From positions 1,612,001 to 1,676,000 of the forward strand of contig OX621168.1 in NCBI GenBank assembly GCA_951640195.1: a stretch of DNA of 64,000 bases, written 5' to 3'. The notes below the pieces were generated by a model. That model ran no database searches. It was not told the DNA's origin and worked only from the letters and a program-made list of their open reading frames with translations. Below are positions 1 through 13,900 of this stretch, piece by piece; within the stretch, counting starts at the first letter, position 1; the number at the start of each line of letters is the position of its first letter. The DNA comes from Porpolomopsis calyptriformis (Eukaryota > Basidiomycota > Agaricomycetes > Agaricales > Hygrophoraceae). Both the position numbers and the translations under genes were made by a program.

Positions 1-15
1 TCGTAACCTTTTGCC

Positions 16-2613
16 ATGATGGCATCTCCTCACATTCCATACCAGGCTTACAAGGTAGGCGACAGCTATCCATTTCGGTGGGTCCAATATTCACCGGGCG
101 TTCACTTTGTAGTCCAAAAGACATTCGCGAACCAGTTCAAACTCGCACTTGGTCCCAAACGTTTCATTTCCTCCAGTGTCGCGTCCTCCAAGTTCTTCCA
201 GCAATTCTGCCCCAGGCACTTTCGCGGTACCTCCCGATCAGGTTTTATCACCACCAGAGAAACCACAATTAGAGGGACCTGTGTCTTCACACAACCCATC
301 TCTGAATTCTTCTCCAGTTCCTTCCAACGGAAAATCACCAGCTGCCAGCAATGGCTATTCTTTACCATCAGAATCTTTGTTACCTGCCCCATCTTCGAGT
401 AAAAGCACCATCCCTTTTCAATTGTCTTCCTCCGCCCCAGACACGATATCCATGCCGGTTCTAAACGGAATAATGAATGGGAAGGATAACAACGACGCTG
501 GGCCGAGGTCCGTGCCCTCCACACCACCAACTCAACCTGCCGAACTGTTGGGTCAGGCATTCCCCGTAACCCGCAAGTCCTCAACGTTCCGGCACATCCC
601 AGCGAGGGGTTCGAGACCATCTCTGCCCTCACCTCTCCGCCCATTTGAAACACACGGTCGGGCGACATCGTCGTCTTCTCGACTATCTGCGCCGCCCCGA
701 TCACATGTGCCGGAAGAAGCCCGTAGTCGCATCACCTCGCTATCCTCTGTTATCTCTGAGGTGGCTAGCGACAAACCCCTTCCCCCAATCTCTTTGGAAA
801 TGCAATCACCCAGTCCACCGTCCCACATAACGCGGACGCCTTCTCAACACTCTTCGCCGCCGGGTGAATTAACCAGTCCTCCACCAAGGACATCTTCACT
901 CGCACCTGCCAACTCCCCGTCAAAAGTACTATCTCCGATTAGTTTTACACCCGCATCCTCGACCCCCACCGCATCACCAGCACCTTCCTTACCAACCCTT
1001 TCGGTCACGAATCATCGACCGCCAGCACCCTATCGTCCCGGTTTCCAACCCAAAGGTGTATACAGACCCCGCACGGACGAATTTGTCAGCATCCGGAATA
1101 ATACGAGAGACGTAGGGCGTATTGAGCGGACAAAGCTGGAGCGACGGTTGGAGAAGCTTATAGACCTACATTTCTCAGATAAACCACCACAGCCTCCAAC
1201 CAACCGCCGTGCCTCGTCGTTTTTCGATTTTGATATCTCAGAACTAAAAAACATGGACGCGAGTGGGTTGTGGAAGGGGATGCTGCAGTCGCAAGCTTTT
1301 CAAGGCGGGGCAAAATCGGACGTACGAGGTAAGTTTGGTTCTGCAAGCATGAAGGTTTCTTACCCGCCATTATTTCAGCCGCTGAGCAGCGAATCACACC
1401 GTGGCAGGATGATGCGTCCGTCTCAAAATGTCCACTCTGCTCGTGAGTGCGCCAGGACATTGTCTATCACATATATAGATTTTTTTTTGCGTATAGCGCC
1501 TCCTTTCACCCGCTTTCGAATCGTAAGCACCACTGCCGACTTTGTGGTCAGATTATCTGTTCGCTACCGATAAAGCGTCCTCAGCGTCCCGTGTCTTGCT
1601 CTGTGCTATTCGTCGTTGATCCAAAGACTCGGCGTATAGAAGAAGTGGGTGAAGGCGTGGACTATGGGGTAAGGAAACGTCAGAGTTTCGGTGGGCAAGG
1701 GAAGGGGAAGGAGGAGGAAGTCCCCGAGGATGAAAAGTTTTTAAAGGGTGTGCGAATTTGTAGGGAGTGCCGTCCTATTCTGTTGTGGGTATCGAGGTTC
1801 ATCCATTCTTGCGTCATTGCTGATACTTCGTGTGTCAGGCGACAGCAGTATCAGTACGAAGTCCATCGTGTCCCAACCTTCGTTAAACTTTACGAGGTAT
1901 ATATCCCTGTGTTTCCCTAGTCGACTACCCTTACACTTGCACAGGCCTTCATCACACTGGAGAAGGAGATCGAAGATTCCCTCCCTCAGTTCCAGGAGCT
2001 GATACTCAGCCTCAGGTAATCTTAAATTGGATTTCTACTTCGCTGCATTCAAACCCTGCCTCTCGTAGCAACGAAGGTCAGCCGACGAAGGAAGCATCTG
2101 CTGCCAGAAAACGGCTGCTGGAAGCATTTTCTCAATACGACGCGTTGTCCAAACGAATACGCCAGTTACCATGCGCAGGGGGGGCAGGGAGTTCCCAGCA
2201 TCGCGTCTACATGGCCATCCATAGTCGAGCCAATCTATTTCTCCAGCAACACATGTTTCCCCTCCAGGTTCGTCTAAACTCCGACCAACAGCGAACTTCT
2301 TCTCACCATGCTTTCTCTCCAGTCGTTGCCGAGACCGAAGGGGGCAAAGTTTAAACCCACCCCTTCTGAAGAAGGCTCGGCCATCGATCTGGATTCAGAA
2401 ATGGCTCGCGTTTTGCAACCGTTGCTCGAGCAGGAAGCGTTGTTGGAATCCTTTGTGGAGGAGGCAAAATCTCGCAGGAAATTTGAGGACACCAAAACAC
2501 TCAAAGCAAACCTGGCAGAAATCAGGGCAGAAATAGACAGAATATTTGCCAGTGCTGAGAACGAAACAAGCCGGCCACCTGGGAAAGGTAGTGATACCGG
2601 CGCAAGGAGGTGA
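16..2613 (+). CDS. VAC1: Rabenosyn-5/Vac1-like FYVE zinc-finger protein
   Basis: Likely endosomal tethering factor that links Rab5-type GTPases and PI3P to SNARE-mediated fusion on the vacuolar/endosomal route. The start is the ATG at 16; a first intron at 55-112 joins it in frame to a long Ser/Pro-rich exon (113-1328). The FYVE zinc finger is split by introns: a CPLCS motif just before 1442, then the basic RKHHCR signature of PI3P-binding FYVE domains and CGQIIC after 1497, closing with CRECR near 1770. The last exon (from about 2333) carries a helical stretch (LLEQEALLESFVEEAK) typical of the Rab-binding domain of Rabenosyn/Pep7. Predicted length is about 735 residues, longer than yeast Vac1 because of the low-complexity N-terminus. 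It converges with the Sog2 gene, with under 200 bp between stop codons. The family call is firm; small exon borders between 1840 and 2330 are less so. Confidence 0.85.
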
Positions 2614-2806
2614 AAATTTGACCCTCTTCCATAATTTAAGCCAAGCGACTTTGGATAAAATAATATGGATTGCAGTGGGCTTCTACTAGAACACGAATGA
2701 GTGTTTCATCGAGGTGTAATTGGTAATGGACAAATGATAAATAGATGCAACGGGTAAGTAAGTGATGGTGATGAGACACGAGAACAAGTACAATATGTTA
2801 AACAAT

Positions 2807-5800
2807 TTACCCTGAAACCTCTTCGGGGTCCAAATTTCTCTCCAGTCTTTCTTGAGGTCGTTGAATTGCCAGAATTTTAAAGGTTTGATTAGGCAAGGCA
2901 CTACGGGGCTGGTCTGACACTGTGGTGGGTAGTTTCAGACTTAATAGTGGCTGGGCGCTCCGACTTCGCGAGAGACCAGCGCCAAGTCTAGCGTCTCCCA
3001 ACCCCCCCAGTGGCCCTGGTAAGGCCGTCTGGGCTGGTGAACTAAGCACGGGAGAATACGTGCGGGAAGATAATGCCGACGAAAATGATGATACATGAAG
3101 GAGAATGACAAACTCCTCTGTGGAGTTTGTGAGCTTGACCATTTTGCTACGCAAATCAGAGGACACGGCGTGTGAGGCGCTGTAAGTCTTGATAACGTTC
3201 GACAATTGAACAACAGTCTGATACGAGGTGTGAGCGTAAGAGTGGGAGAGTGAGAGGGAAGAACACCAGACATTACCTTGACGAACATGTGTGCATCATC
3301 CCGGAGACCTTTCCTGTCGGGGGTAATATCACCTTGTTGAACAGCAAGAATAGAAGCTCCCAATCGTTTTGTCAAAATCCTGGACAAGGCGAGACACTCC
3401 CGAACCTCAACATTTGTCTCCAGTATGTCAGATAAAATGTTGCTCATCGTCTCCCAGACTGCCGGAGCCGCCTCAACCGCAACTTTCATCGCATCGAGAG
3501 CTTCTTTGTCAACAAGGGATTTAGAATCCAGTGGAAGATCCATAATTGGTACTTTTGTAGCATTTCTTGGAGAAGAGGAGGTAAAAGGAGTTTGAAGGGA
3601 AGTTTGGGATCCTTCCCTTGAGTGAATAGCCAAAGTGGGTCGTGTTGTAGCCCCGGAAGACGCGGAGGACGACGAAGAGAGGGGTTGTGGATGAGACGAG
3701 CTAGCCACGGAACCTGATGTGGATGGGGTTGCAGAAGTCGGGGTTAAGTGCCGCTTGGCGATGCGAAGGGCAGCTGTCTTTGTGGCTATCCCGCTAAACC
3801 CTCCCGGCAGAAAAGGGACGTTATCAACCGAGGGTAACTGCTTCCCGATCTCGACATCCTTCGAACTAAATGAACCCGCATGTCTGCGGGCAGTATGAGT
3901 CCTGTTTATGCCTATTCCGCCACCTACTTCGTCAGTGGGTCTCGCCGAGTGAGATCTGAGTGGGAAAGGCTTGTCTAAGGGAGTCGTCGTTGAATTAAGC
4001 TCAGAAAAGAGGGTAGGAGGTGTATGTGCTTTGGAAACAGGGATCCGCCGGTGATCACGTAGCAAAGGCTTAACTGCCTCGATTTGGGGGACCATTCCCT
4101 GCCAGGCATGCGAAATTTCTGCGGTAGCGCCGTATAATACTAATAGCATCTGCCTTAGGTATCGAACGTCATCGCGGGTCGCCAGGACCTTCAACTGCAG
4201 GGTCAGAACCCCGACGGCCTTGCCGAAGACAGCGACTGTGTCCTTGCAGTTTTCAACGACAGATCTGCACAATGCAGGGGGCGGCAACGCCTTTCGGCTG
4301 ACCGCATCAAACCGGTCGAGCGAATTAATTAGCTGCAACATGTCCGTACTGGCGGGATCGAGAACTTTTCGCAAGACAGAGGAGAGACGCTCGTCTATAG
4401 CATAGACAGTGTAATGCTGTAGCGTCTGGTATACTTGACAAACAGCAAACAAAATACTTCGAACGGAATCCACGAGGCTGAACAACGGCGCGGGAAGGGT
4501 GGTGGATATTGTAGAGGAGGGGAGAGCCGAAAGCCTGCGGAAATAAGAGTTGCGTTCGACGTCCATGGAAGGGGCGGGTCTATCCAATGACGTTGGAGAA
4601 TCTGTGAGGTCTGATGCAATGGGTTTGATGGGATGAATGTGTGTGGGTTCATCAGAAGAGCCAGATTCGTGTCGTTGGGACAGAGGAGAAGGTATTGAGA
4701 AATCCTCTAGGGACCTGTTACTGGTGTGTGCGTGCCGACCCGTAGGGTGTTGGTGATCCGGAAGATCCTTTCTTCCGAAATTAAGTTTGGCCGTTCTGAG
4801 ATCAGGCATGCTGTTCTTCACCAGATGATCAGTTCGATGTCGCCCGGTGGCGAAGGAAGGATTTCGCGCATGTTGTTGATGTAATATACTTGAAGCAGAA
4901 GATAAGCCTTCGTCAGCGGACTCATCCGGACTTGGTAGGTATCGTTCAGGAGAACGCGGAGAAGTTGGAGTGCTAAGGGAGGATAAGTTTAAAAAGTGTT
5001 GTCGAGGTGAAGAAGCCGACACTGGGGTTTCTATTTCTTGAAGCGATTCTGCAACGGAGGATACTGAAAAATTAGAGTCTGTTGAAAAGGACCGCGCGTG
5101 GGGTGTCACGCCAGCGTCGAAATCACCGTCACCAATCAAAAATGGTGACCAGTTCTCCTCACTATAAATAACGAGTTGGGATATGACATAAGGTGAACGA
5201 AACAACACATACATGCTGTTTTCCAAGTCCGGGCGCTCGTGGCGAGTAAGATTGTGGTTGGCAGAGGCAAGCTCCGACTGGGACGAATTGCTCTCCATCC
5301 ATTTCTGTAAAGACCTGGTCCAGTCCTTCAACCCTTGCAAAGTATTCAGCCCATTCAAGGGCTCCATTACAGCCTTCTGTGGCCATTCGATTGGGTTGTG
5401 GTCACATTTGAGGATATCCAAATTTTGAAACATGCAGATATACGAAGGTAGTTTGGCGACTTTATTTCGAGAGAAACAGAACACCTAGAAGGCCATCAGC
5501 CTGAGAACAAAGTATGTGACGCGCCACCTATTATCCGTACCCGAAGACTGATCAATGAACCTGGTTTCGACGGTAATCGTTTGATCTTATTATGGCTGAT
5601 GTCTAAGGTATCCAGGGAAGGCATCACCGTCAACTGCATCGCGGAAGAGGTAAGATGGTTATCAGGGCTAAATTCTGCTCCAGTAACTCACAACTTCAGG
5701 GAAAACTGAAAAACTGTTGTTCTTGAGGTTTATATACCGCAGACGCGACAGCAGCGCGAATCCCATAGGAAGTGTGGTTAAACGGTTGTTACCAAGTGCG

Positions 5801-6105
5801 ATTCTGGACCAACAAGACGCTGTATATAGTCAATCTAATGCGAGGGGATTATTGGCGTACCTGAGCACAGAACCCTCATCCTTGATATCCGACATGCCAA
5901 TGGTAGCCAGCTCTTCAGCCCCCGACTCTCCAACATCCGTCACATTTTGCCCGGTCAGGTCGAGTGTAGCACCACTATCAGGAGATCGTTTCAGGGCATC
6001 CGATATATGTGCAGCACTGAGGGAAATTGATGGCAGAGGCGAGGGGAGCCCCATGGCTTTTGCACGGGAAGGGTTGCGTGCTGCAACGTCCAGTTCCGGT
6101 GACAT
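2807..6105 (-). CDS. SOG2: Sog2-like leucine-rich repeat protein of the RAM signalling pathway
   Basis: Scaffold of the RAM network, which with Cbk1/Mob2-type kinases controls polarity, cell separation and cell-wall gene expression. The N-terminal part, spread over several small exons (about 6105-5400), encodes LRRs with motifs such as [22 protein letters not shown] and [11 protein letters not shown] long Ser/Pro-rich middle follows. The C-terminal Sog2 domain includes a conserved stretch at the last splice junction (about 3280-3100) with AHMFVK, a YSASHAV motif and [14 protein letters not shown] took the ATG at 6105 (MSPELD) as start; an in-frame ATG at 6186 is an alternative. The final intron is best read as ending at about 3215, which restores [13 protein letters not shown]. 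The protein is about 1,000 residues. Confidence 0.86.
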
Positions 6106-6288
6106 GACAGTAAGGACCTGAGTTGTGAGGCGAAACGACGAGTTAACAACTGAAGATAGGCATTGAAACTCTGAAATTGGTTCCAAGCGTGTGACTCGCG
6201 ACTGTGACCATGCGGACTGAAGACGCCCTAAATTGGTACTCGTAAAATGAATGAAAAGGGATGCTTGTATTCTAGTTTGGACCAGTGT

Positions 6289-7753
6289 TTAAAACCATAT
6301 AGAGACTGAAAAGCTGGAATCTTCGCTTCGCATTGCATGCCACCAACCGGGGGGGAAGAACAGCAAATCTCCAGGTTCAAGTGTTGCACTGATTGCATTT
6401 GGAACAACCTTTTCCCAAAACTCCGGGTGTTCATTTCTTTTCTCGGTTGGTCGCGAATGAAATACGTTCAAGCTAGATGTATTGTTCAATTGACTCGTAG
6501 CATCAGCCTCAGAATTGTGTGATCTGTTACCGGTCCCGGATGATGGTGATGGGCACGCGCACATGAATGGGGATACGTGAGGAGGGGCCAACCAGACGGT
6601 CTTGCGACCAACAACCTGAACTACGAAAATCAAAACGCGAAAAAAATGCTTAAAAGAGAACTGACAGTAAAGATTGTAATAAGGGTCCTAGTCAAAAAAG
6701 GAGGTCAGTGAAGCACATGACAGATGTCATCAAACTCACCACATGAGCTGGAGACATTGTCCCTCTTGGTCCAAGCCAGGTGTTTATAATGAATTGATCT
6801 TCATTGTCTGGTGGCTTATAATTAGGAAAGTGCGAGGGTGGTTGGAGGCAAGCATAGAGATAGTCGGGTGTTCTGATGTCCATTTCGAGAGCCGGGAATT
6901 GCTTCAGAAGATTATACTGGGCTAGGTATAGCGTCTCCTTTTGTGGTGACTCGAGGTATGCCAGAAAGTCATACCAAGGCATCAGTCGTTGAGTCCAATC
7001 ATGGGTCCGGTAATCGTTTCCCACTTCTACAGGTACGATGCGCCCGGGACCGGCCACGAAGCGGAGGTAATCCGTCGACTGCCATAAATGGTCTTGCACA
7101 GCCGGCCAGTCATTCGCGAAACCTCGCAGAATGAAGGGATGTTGTGAAAGGTGACTCTGAAAGGACAAAAGAGAAGGCGGGGCATCCAACTGAGGGATAT
7201 GCTTGAAGGATGTCTCGAGCTGGAAGTGTTGCCTGGGTTGCACTGGCGGAGAGAGAAGGTTTGGAACTTGAGAGAAAGCCTGCGAAGGGAGGCACTGAGA
7301 CTGGATTGTTTTAATGATGCTTATGGTTAACTCCAGTCTCCCTTCTCCAGCAGCCCCTGCAATAATAATGGCACGATCGAGCCGTGAGATGGATTCCAGG
7401 ACAATCTCCTCAGCAGGCAAGGAAAGCTTGAGGAAATCAGCGAGACTTCTGAATAGACACGAATCGGTGTACAACCGCCTCCAGGGCCAGTTTGCAGGCA
7501 ACGAGAGGGCGTTGTGTGCCAACGTGGTCAGGTTATCTAATCGCTCTGAGCCCAGATTGACCGTGCTGCGGTCGAGTAAGGATTGTACAGCATTTCTCAG
7601 GTGCTCAAGATGTGCTCCACATCTCACTAAATCTGGAAAGGAGTTCAAAGACAATGAAGGATGGCAGACAATAAAGGTACCTGCGGTTAGGGGATTGTCA
7701 TCATTCCGAAGATCCTCATGAAGATGCGATATGATCTCCAGAGACCAAGCCAT
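6289..7753 (-). CDS. JmjC/cupin-8 domain 2-oxoglutarate oxygenase (JMJD5/KDM8-like)
   Basis: Predicted Fe(II)- and 2-oxoglutarate-dependent oxygenase of the cupin_8/JmjC family, whose members hydroxylate or demethylate proteins. An N-terminal helical region (about 190 residues) is followed by the cupin core: HPFILRGF, then a tryptophan-rich segment and GPRGTMSPAH. Two introns interrupt the metal site. Splicing gives HVDPYYNLY, so the HxD ligand pair is present, and then QVVGRKTVWLAPP; the distal ligand is in PPGWWHAM near 6345. The catalytic triad therefore looks complete. The start at 7753 (MAWSLEII) is the first ATG of the exon. It is tail-to-head with Sog2 on the same strand and divergent from Mot1, with about 205 bp in between. 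Substrate cannot be told from sequence. Confidence 0.82.
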
Positions 7754-7958
7754 TGACGAAATCAGAACACGCTATTCCAAATTAAAACCTTAGAAGTAAC
7801 GCGTGACTTGCTGTTTTGTCACGGGCACGCAAAGCGGCGATCATATAAAGCTGACCAACGTCCAACTATTCCACCGTGGGAATCCCCCAGCATTGTCTCT
7901 GCCAAACATCTATTTCGGCAAGTCCCGCCCGGCCAGACCTACTTCCTTTTCTGGAAAC

Positions 7959-10900
7959 ATGACTTCGAGGTCTGTCTTTCCAAACCCGTCCGCCGATTGC
8001 ATTTTAATTTAATTTTGGAACATCAGGTTGGACCGGCTCCTCCTTCTGCTTGACACTGGTTCTTCGACCTCAGTGAGGATCACCGCTGCCAAGCAACTCG
8101 CTCAGTTGGCAGTCAAAAGTGTGATCAGTGACGTTCCAATCGAGGAAGATATCAAGTCAAGCCGTCAACATGCCTCTCTCGGTGACCCCTCAGCATGGAC
8201 CGAGCTAATGGCCGTCGTCGCACGGGTATTATCCAACAATTTCATCCGTATAATTCACTGACAAGATTCCCTCAAGATTATCCCGTGCTTGCATTCGAAA
8301 TCATACGAAACACGATCGGCTGCATCGGTTGCACTGTCTCACATCTTCTCCCTCGTTCCATTGTGGCAACCATTGCAGATCCTAGTCCCCGAGGCCTCAG
8401 CCAATGCAGCTAACCCACTCCCTCCCCCCGAATTTCCTGCCTTTTCAGTCCAGGAACTCATGCAGAAAGGCAAACTTTTTCTTGCATCCTCAGGAAAAGA
8501 ATTTTCGAAAGGTCCTGGCATCTTGTCGAGTCCGTTGGAAGTCAAGAAGGCTCGCAAGGAAGCTATGGGACGGTTAGGTCTTGATTTTCTGGACACCGTC
8601 GGCGATGACGATATGGATCTGGAAAAGGAACTGGTAGCGGATGCTGACCCTGACCCTGACCCTGACGTCGAAATGGAAAATGTTACAAAGCTCGAGGACC
8701 CCTCTGAGGTACCTGAGGCAGAAATCAAGAAGGAACGTTCTCCCCTCCCACGCTCGACGTCAGAGTCTCCTGTAGATCCTTCTCCCTCGACCCCCACCGG
8801 TCCTACCAGCGTTGATCCAAGCATGTTGTCTGCTCGTGAACGTAATCGGCTTAAACGTAAGCGGAAGCCAGGAAACTCGGCTTTCGTGATTGCACCGCCT
8901 ACCCAGGGCGCGGGTACGAAATACACCCCAACCACTGCGGGCGCCAATAAGTATTACTTCCTTTTCATTGTTTTTCAGGTTCCGCAATTCTTACTGTTTT
9001 CGTTAGGGCCCGACTAGTATCCGACGATCAACCAGCTCCAACCTCACGTATGGCTAGTCCAAGCATTTCAGTCAATGTGCCCTTTCAAGAGAAGGTTGTG
9101 ATCGATCCTTCAAAAGGTGGTGCTGTATCCCCGAAAACTGCTCAGCAATCAAAAGCATTGGACGTGGATCCTGGCCTTTGGATATGGGATGGTGTTTTAA
9201 AGGTTCTCGAGGTGGATCTTTTCAGTGCGGCGTGGGAGGTCAGACATGGGGCTGCCTTGGCGTTACGCGAACTGCTCAAGATTCAAGGAAAACATGGGGG
9301 GATGCGAGGTACGCACTGCGACCTGGCATTTTTCGCATGGCTGTAAGCTATCACTCTTAGATGGTGCCTCACGGAACGAAAACGAAATTTCCCATGAAAA
9401 GTGGTGTAATGACCTAGCGGCCAAGTTCCTTCTTGTATTTGTTCTGGACCGTTTCGGAGACTTCGTTTCAGACCAAGTGAGGATGGTTCTCGTAAACATG
9501 TGGATTTTATTCATTCCCTTCGCCTTAGGTGGTAGCGCCAGTCCGAGAAGCAGTTTCTCAAACCCTTGCATCTCTGCTTCTTCACATGCCGCGTCGCTCT
9601 GTATCTCATGTGCATACTATCCTGTTGCAAATGATTCGACAGGACTTCGCACTTCCTTCGGATGCTGCTACAGGGGAAGTGGAAGCTGAGAAAGGTCATG
9701 TTTGGGAGGTGAGACATGCTGGACTGCTAGGCATCAAATACGAAGTTGCGGTCAGGAGTGACCTCTTTGAGAGAAATCCCGTTCAGCAGAAAGGAGATGA
9801 ATTAGACCCTTTCGGGAAAGAGATGCTGAACGACGTCACCGATACTGCCATTCTCGGGTGCGTCACTGCACGGCAGTCTCCTCATTGTTAACTTATTCTG
9901 TTTGGTCGCATCTCAGTCTAGAAGATCGCGACGACGACGTACGTTCAGTGGCTGCTTCATGTTTGTTGCCGGTGGCAGCAAACCTGGTCGAGCAACTGCC
10001 AGAGTCTCTAGACCGAGTCTTGGTGGTTCTGTGGAATTGTTTATCCGATATGAAGGATGACTTAAGCTCAAGCGTGGGTGCAGTTATGGATCTTCTAGGT
10101 TCGGCTTATCGTTTTTTGTTGTCAAGGCCATTTGTGACCTTTATGATCAGGCAAGCTTGTCACTTACGACAGGGTTATCAACGTCCTGGCTAACGAAGCC
10201 GTATCGTATGTGATCCTTGCGTCCATCTTACCAACATGTTTATGGTGGCCCGTGTAGACGCCCCCTTTCTACCCTGGCACCGACTCTGTACCCATTTTTC
10301 CGACACACAATTCCAAATGTACGCCTTGCGGTAATCAATACTCTTAGTTCGTTCATGTCCGTTTCTTCGCTTCCACGAGACTGGGTGGCTGCACCGCTTC
10401 TCCGTCTGCTTATCCAGAATCTTGTCGTCGAGGAGCGCGACGACATCCGTGACGCCAGTCTTTCGGCATGGCGAACAGCTCTTTCTATCATCGCTTCCTC
10501 TCCTGGACTCATGGAGTCGGCCATATCTCCACAACTTATTCTCGATTGGTACGCAATGACAATGACGCCTTTGGGCGTGGCCATCGATGCTTCAAGTTTC
10601 TACCATCCCACACTCGTGATTGACGGTGCTGCTGAACGGCACAACGTGGACAAAAACATGCTAGCTCAAGACCTCTCATTGGTCACCGTTGAGGTTACGC
10701 TAAAGGCGAGAGTGGCTTGTGCAACGGCATTAGCCTATCTGATCGTGTTCTGGCCTGTGAGTGCACCGCTGAGACCGTTCCTTCTATACCTTTTATGACT
10801 TCCACTTCAGCGTCAATCTTTGGAAAAGATATTCCAGCCCATTCTCGTTCACTACATTGATTCGACAAGTATGCTTCAAAACTTTTTGACCGCCATTATT

Positions 10901-13900
10901 GCGGAAGAATGGGCCCATGAGAATGATGCCATTATTTCGCCATCGTGCCAACCACTAGTTGAGATATCGCCTTTGGCGAAGGAACTCAGTACGAAAATTT
11001 TATCGTGGTTGCAAGCGGACCCTCCCTCGGCGTATCACGAAATGGCGTTCACTCTTGCTCGTATCCACATGGACTGCCATGCTCTGCTTCATTCCTTTGT
11101 GATCGACTGCAAACTGCCCGTCTCGTCTATCCCCTTTCTGGGTACCGAAATTGATATCACTGGTACAAAAGACGAATGTTTCACAATTGCAAAAGCCCAT
11201 TCTGCTGTCGGCCCAGTGTATACCAGGCTAAAAGACAGTTTGGGGAAGACCAAGAAACGAGAGCTGGCCGTCATTGCAGAAAGGCGAATGAAAGTACTCG
11301 CGAGTGTCGAACATTACATAGAGGTCAAGGCACAGCATGATACTCGCGTTTCGGCTGCCTTCGCCGCTGCTTTTGTAGCCTTAAGAAGCACTCCAGACAA
11401 AGTCAGTCCGGTCGTGAAGGGCATTATGAATGGCATCAAGGTCAGTCTTGTGTCGTCGTCGTACCATTATCTGAAAATCGAGATTCAAACCCCTATCCAG
11501 AATGAAGAGAATCTGGACTTGCAAACTCGTTCGGCCGTTGCCGTGGCTTCGTTCATTGAGTTTTGTGCCTATCACAATATTTCTCAGCCGCCGGACAAAA
11601 TCGTCAAGAATTTGTGTACATTCCTCTGCCAGGATGCGGAACAAACCCCCACATTCGCATTCTCTCGCAAAGTGACCAATGGGATCCTCTCTTTCCAAGG
11701 GTTGACGGGATCTACGGCTCATCGCGATGGAAAGGACAGCACGAAAGAGAAGGATGCGAATCATGTTGCCAAGGCGAATGAGACAACCAAAGCTTACCTT
11801 TCCAGACGAGGCGCTAAGTTGGCTTTCGAGAAACTTTCTACTAAATTTGGGTCACGATTACTTCGTGTCATTCCAAATATGTGGCAGTCCATGGCTGGAG
11901 GTCTTTTGAATGCTTGTGAATCTGGTAAAGTCAACTTGCAATCCAAACTATGAAACCCATTATGTTCATGCTATCCCTTAGATCCTTCACGTGATACGGA
12001 TACGGACAGTTTGATCGAGAAGCGATACGGTCAAGATGTTATCGACTCTCTCAGCGTCCTAGAAGCCGTCGTTCCTACTCTTCACGAAGATCTATGGCCG
12101 AATCTCGTTGAGATATTTCCCGTGGTGAATCTGGCGCTACGCAGCCGTTTCGCGATTATTCGCCAGTCCGCTGCACGATGCTTCGCGGCTTTCTGCGATG
12201 TAATAACCTCTGAGGCTATGCGATATGTTATTGACCATGTCGTTGATTTGCTTGGTGATCCTCTTGTCCTGAGCAATAGGCAAGGGGCGGTTGAGTTAAT
12301 CTACCGTCAGTATCTCATCCTTTGTCTCACTTTTGTTACTGAGCGCCCCGTAGACATCGTCCAGAGACTCGATATTAAGGCTTTACCCTATGTGATCTTC
12401 ATGATTGTCCCGGTGCTCGGTCGGATGAGTGATTCGGATGATGACATTCGTTCAACGGCAACTAACACGTTCGCCTCATTGGTGAAGATGGTTCCTCTGG
12501 AGGTCTGTAACCATATATTTCTTTTGAGTACATGAACTGAGAGACAGTTAGGCCGGGTTACCTGACCCTCCTGGTTTCACGGAAGAGCTTCTCAAGCGAC
12601 GCGAAATGGAACGTCAATTCCTTATGCAGTTGCTAGATGGAAGCAAGGTCGAGCAGTACGATCTTCCTGTAACCATCAAGGCGAAGTTGCGCAAGTACCA
12701 GCAAGATGGTGTGAATTGGCTGGCTTTTCTTGCCAAGTATCAGTTACATGGAATTCTTTGTGATGGTATGTGCCAGCTTTGACCCGTTCATATCTGCTTT
12801 ACGAGGGCTATTCAGATATGGGCTTGGGTAAAACATTGCAATCCATATGCATCTTATCGGGCAAGCATTTCGAGCGCAGCCAAACCCATGCACGAACCAG
12901 GTCGTTATCTTCTATTCATCTTCCTTCACTTATCATCTGTCCACCAACCTTGACTGGCCATTGGCACTATGAAATCTTGAAATATTCCGAAAACTTGAAG
13001 CCAATCTTGTATACTGGAAACGCCCGAGAACGTGCCCGACTCCTATCTAGACTCTCGGCACATGACGTCGTTATCACTTCTTACGAAGTTGTTCGGAACG
13101 ATATCTCTAACCTTGAAGTCATGAACTGGCTCTATTGTATCCTTGATGAAGGCCACGTCATTAAGAACGCGAAAACCAAACTCACGAAGGCAGTTAAATG
13201 CATGCGTGCACAACACCGGTTAATTCTGTCTGGAACACCGATCCAAAATAACGTTCTGGAGTTGTGGAGTCTGTTCGACTTTCTTATGCCGGGCTTCCTA
13301 GGGACAGAAACGTCGTTTAATGAACGTTTTGGCAAACCGATCCTGTCAAATAGAGACGGTAAATCAAAGAACAGTGAAGCTGGTAAGTAGCTGCTTTGCC
13401 TACTCAAGGCATTGCTCATGCTCGCACCCCTTTCCCAGCCGCTTTAGCCCTCGAAGCTTTGCATAAACAAGTCCTACCATTCTTATTGCGCCGTCTGAAA
13501 GAGGATGTTCTTAACGATCTACCTCCTAAGATCATCCAAGACTACTATTGCGAGTTATCGGATCTGCAAAAGGCACTATACGATGACTTTTCGAGTTCGC
13601 AAGCTCACGCCGCAGTAGAAGATGTGATTCAATCAGGACCAACGGGCAAGAACGGAAGTCAGCAACACGTCTTCCAGTCATTGCAATATCTCCGGAAACT
13701 GTGTAACCATCCTGCCCTTGTGCTTAAAAATGACACGCAGGCTATCGGCGCAGCTTTCTCTAAAGCCGGCCTCAAATCCGTGGGCTTGAGCGACATCCAG
13801 CACGCACCGAAATTACTTGCTCTCCGGTAGGTCACCCTATCGCTTTGGCCAAGCTTGCGGCGTTGCTGAAATGTTGATGAACAGTCAACTATTGTTCGAC

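Noticed and set aside
149..704. Long minus-strand frame opposite the first exons of the Vac1-like gene
   Set aside because: It is a shadow of the Ser/Pro-rich coding exon; the plus-strand FYVE and Rab-binding motifs fix the gene.
8640..8670. CCTGAC repeats resembling a telomere-like microsatellite
   Set aside because: Only a few copies, inside the Mot1 frame, where they encode an Asp/Pro stretch.
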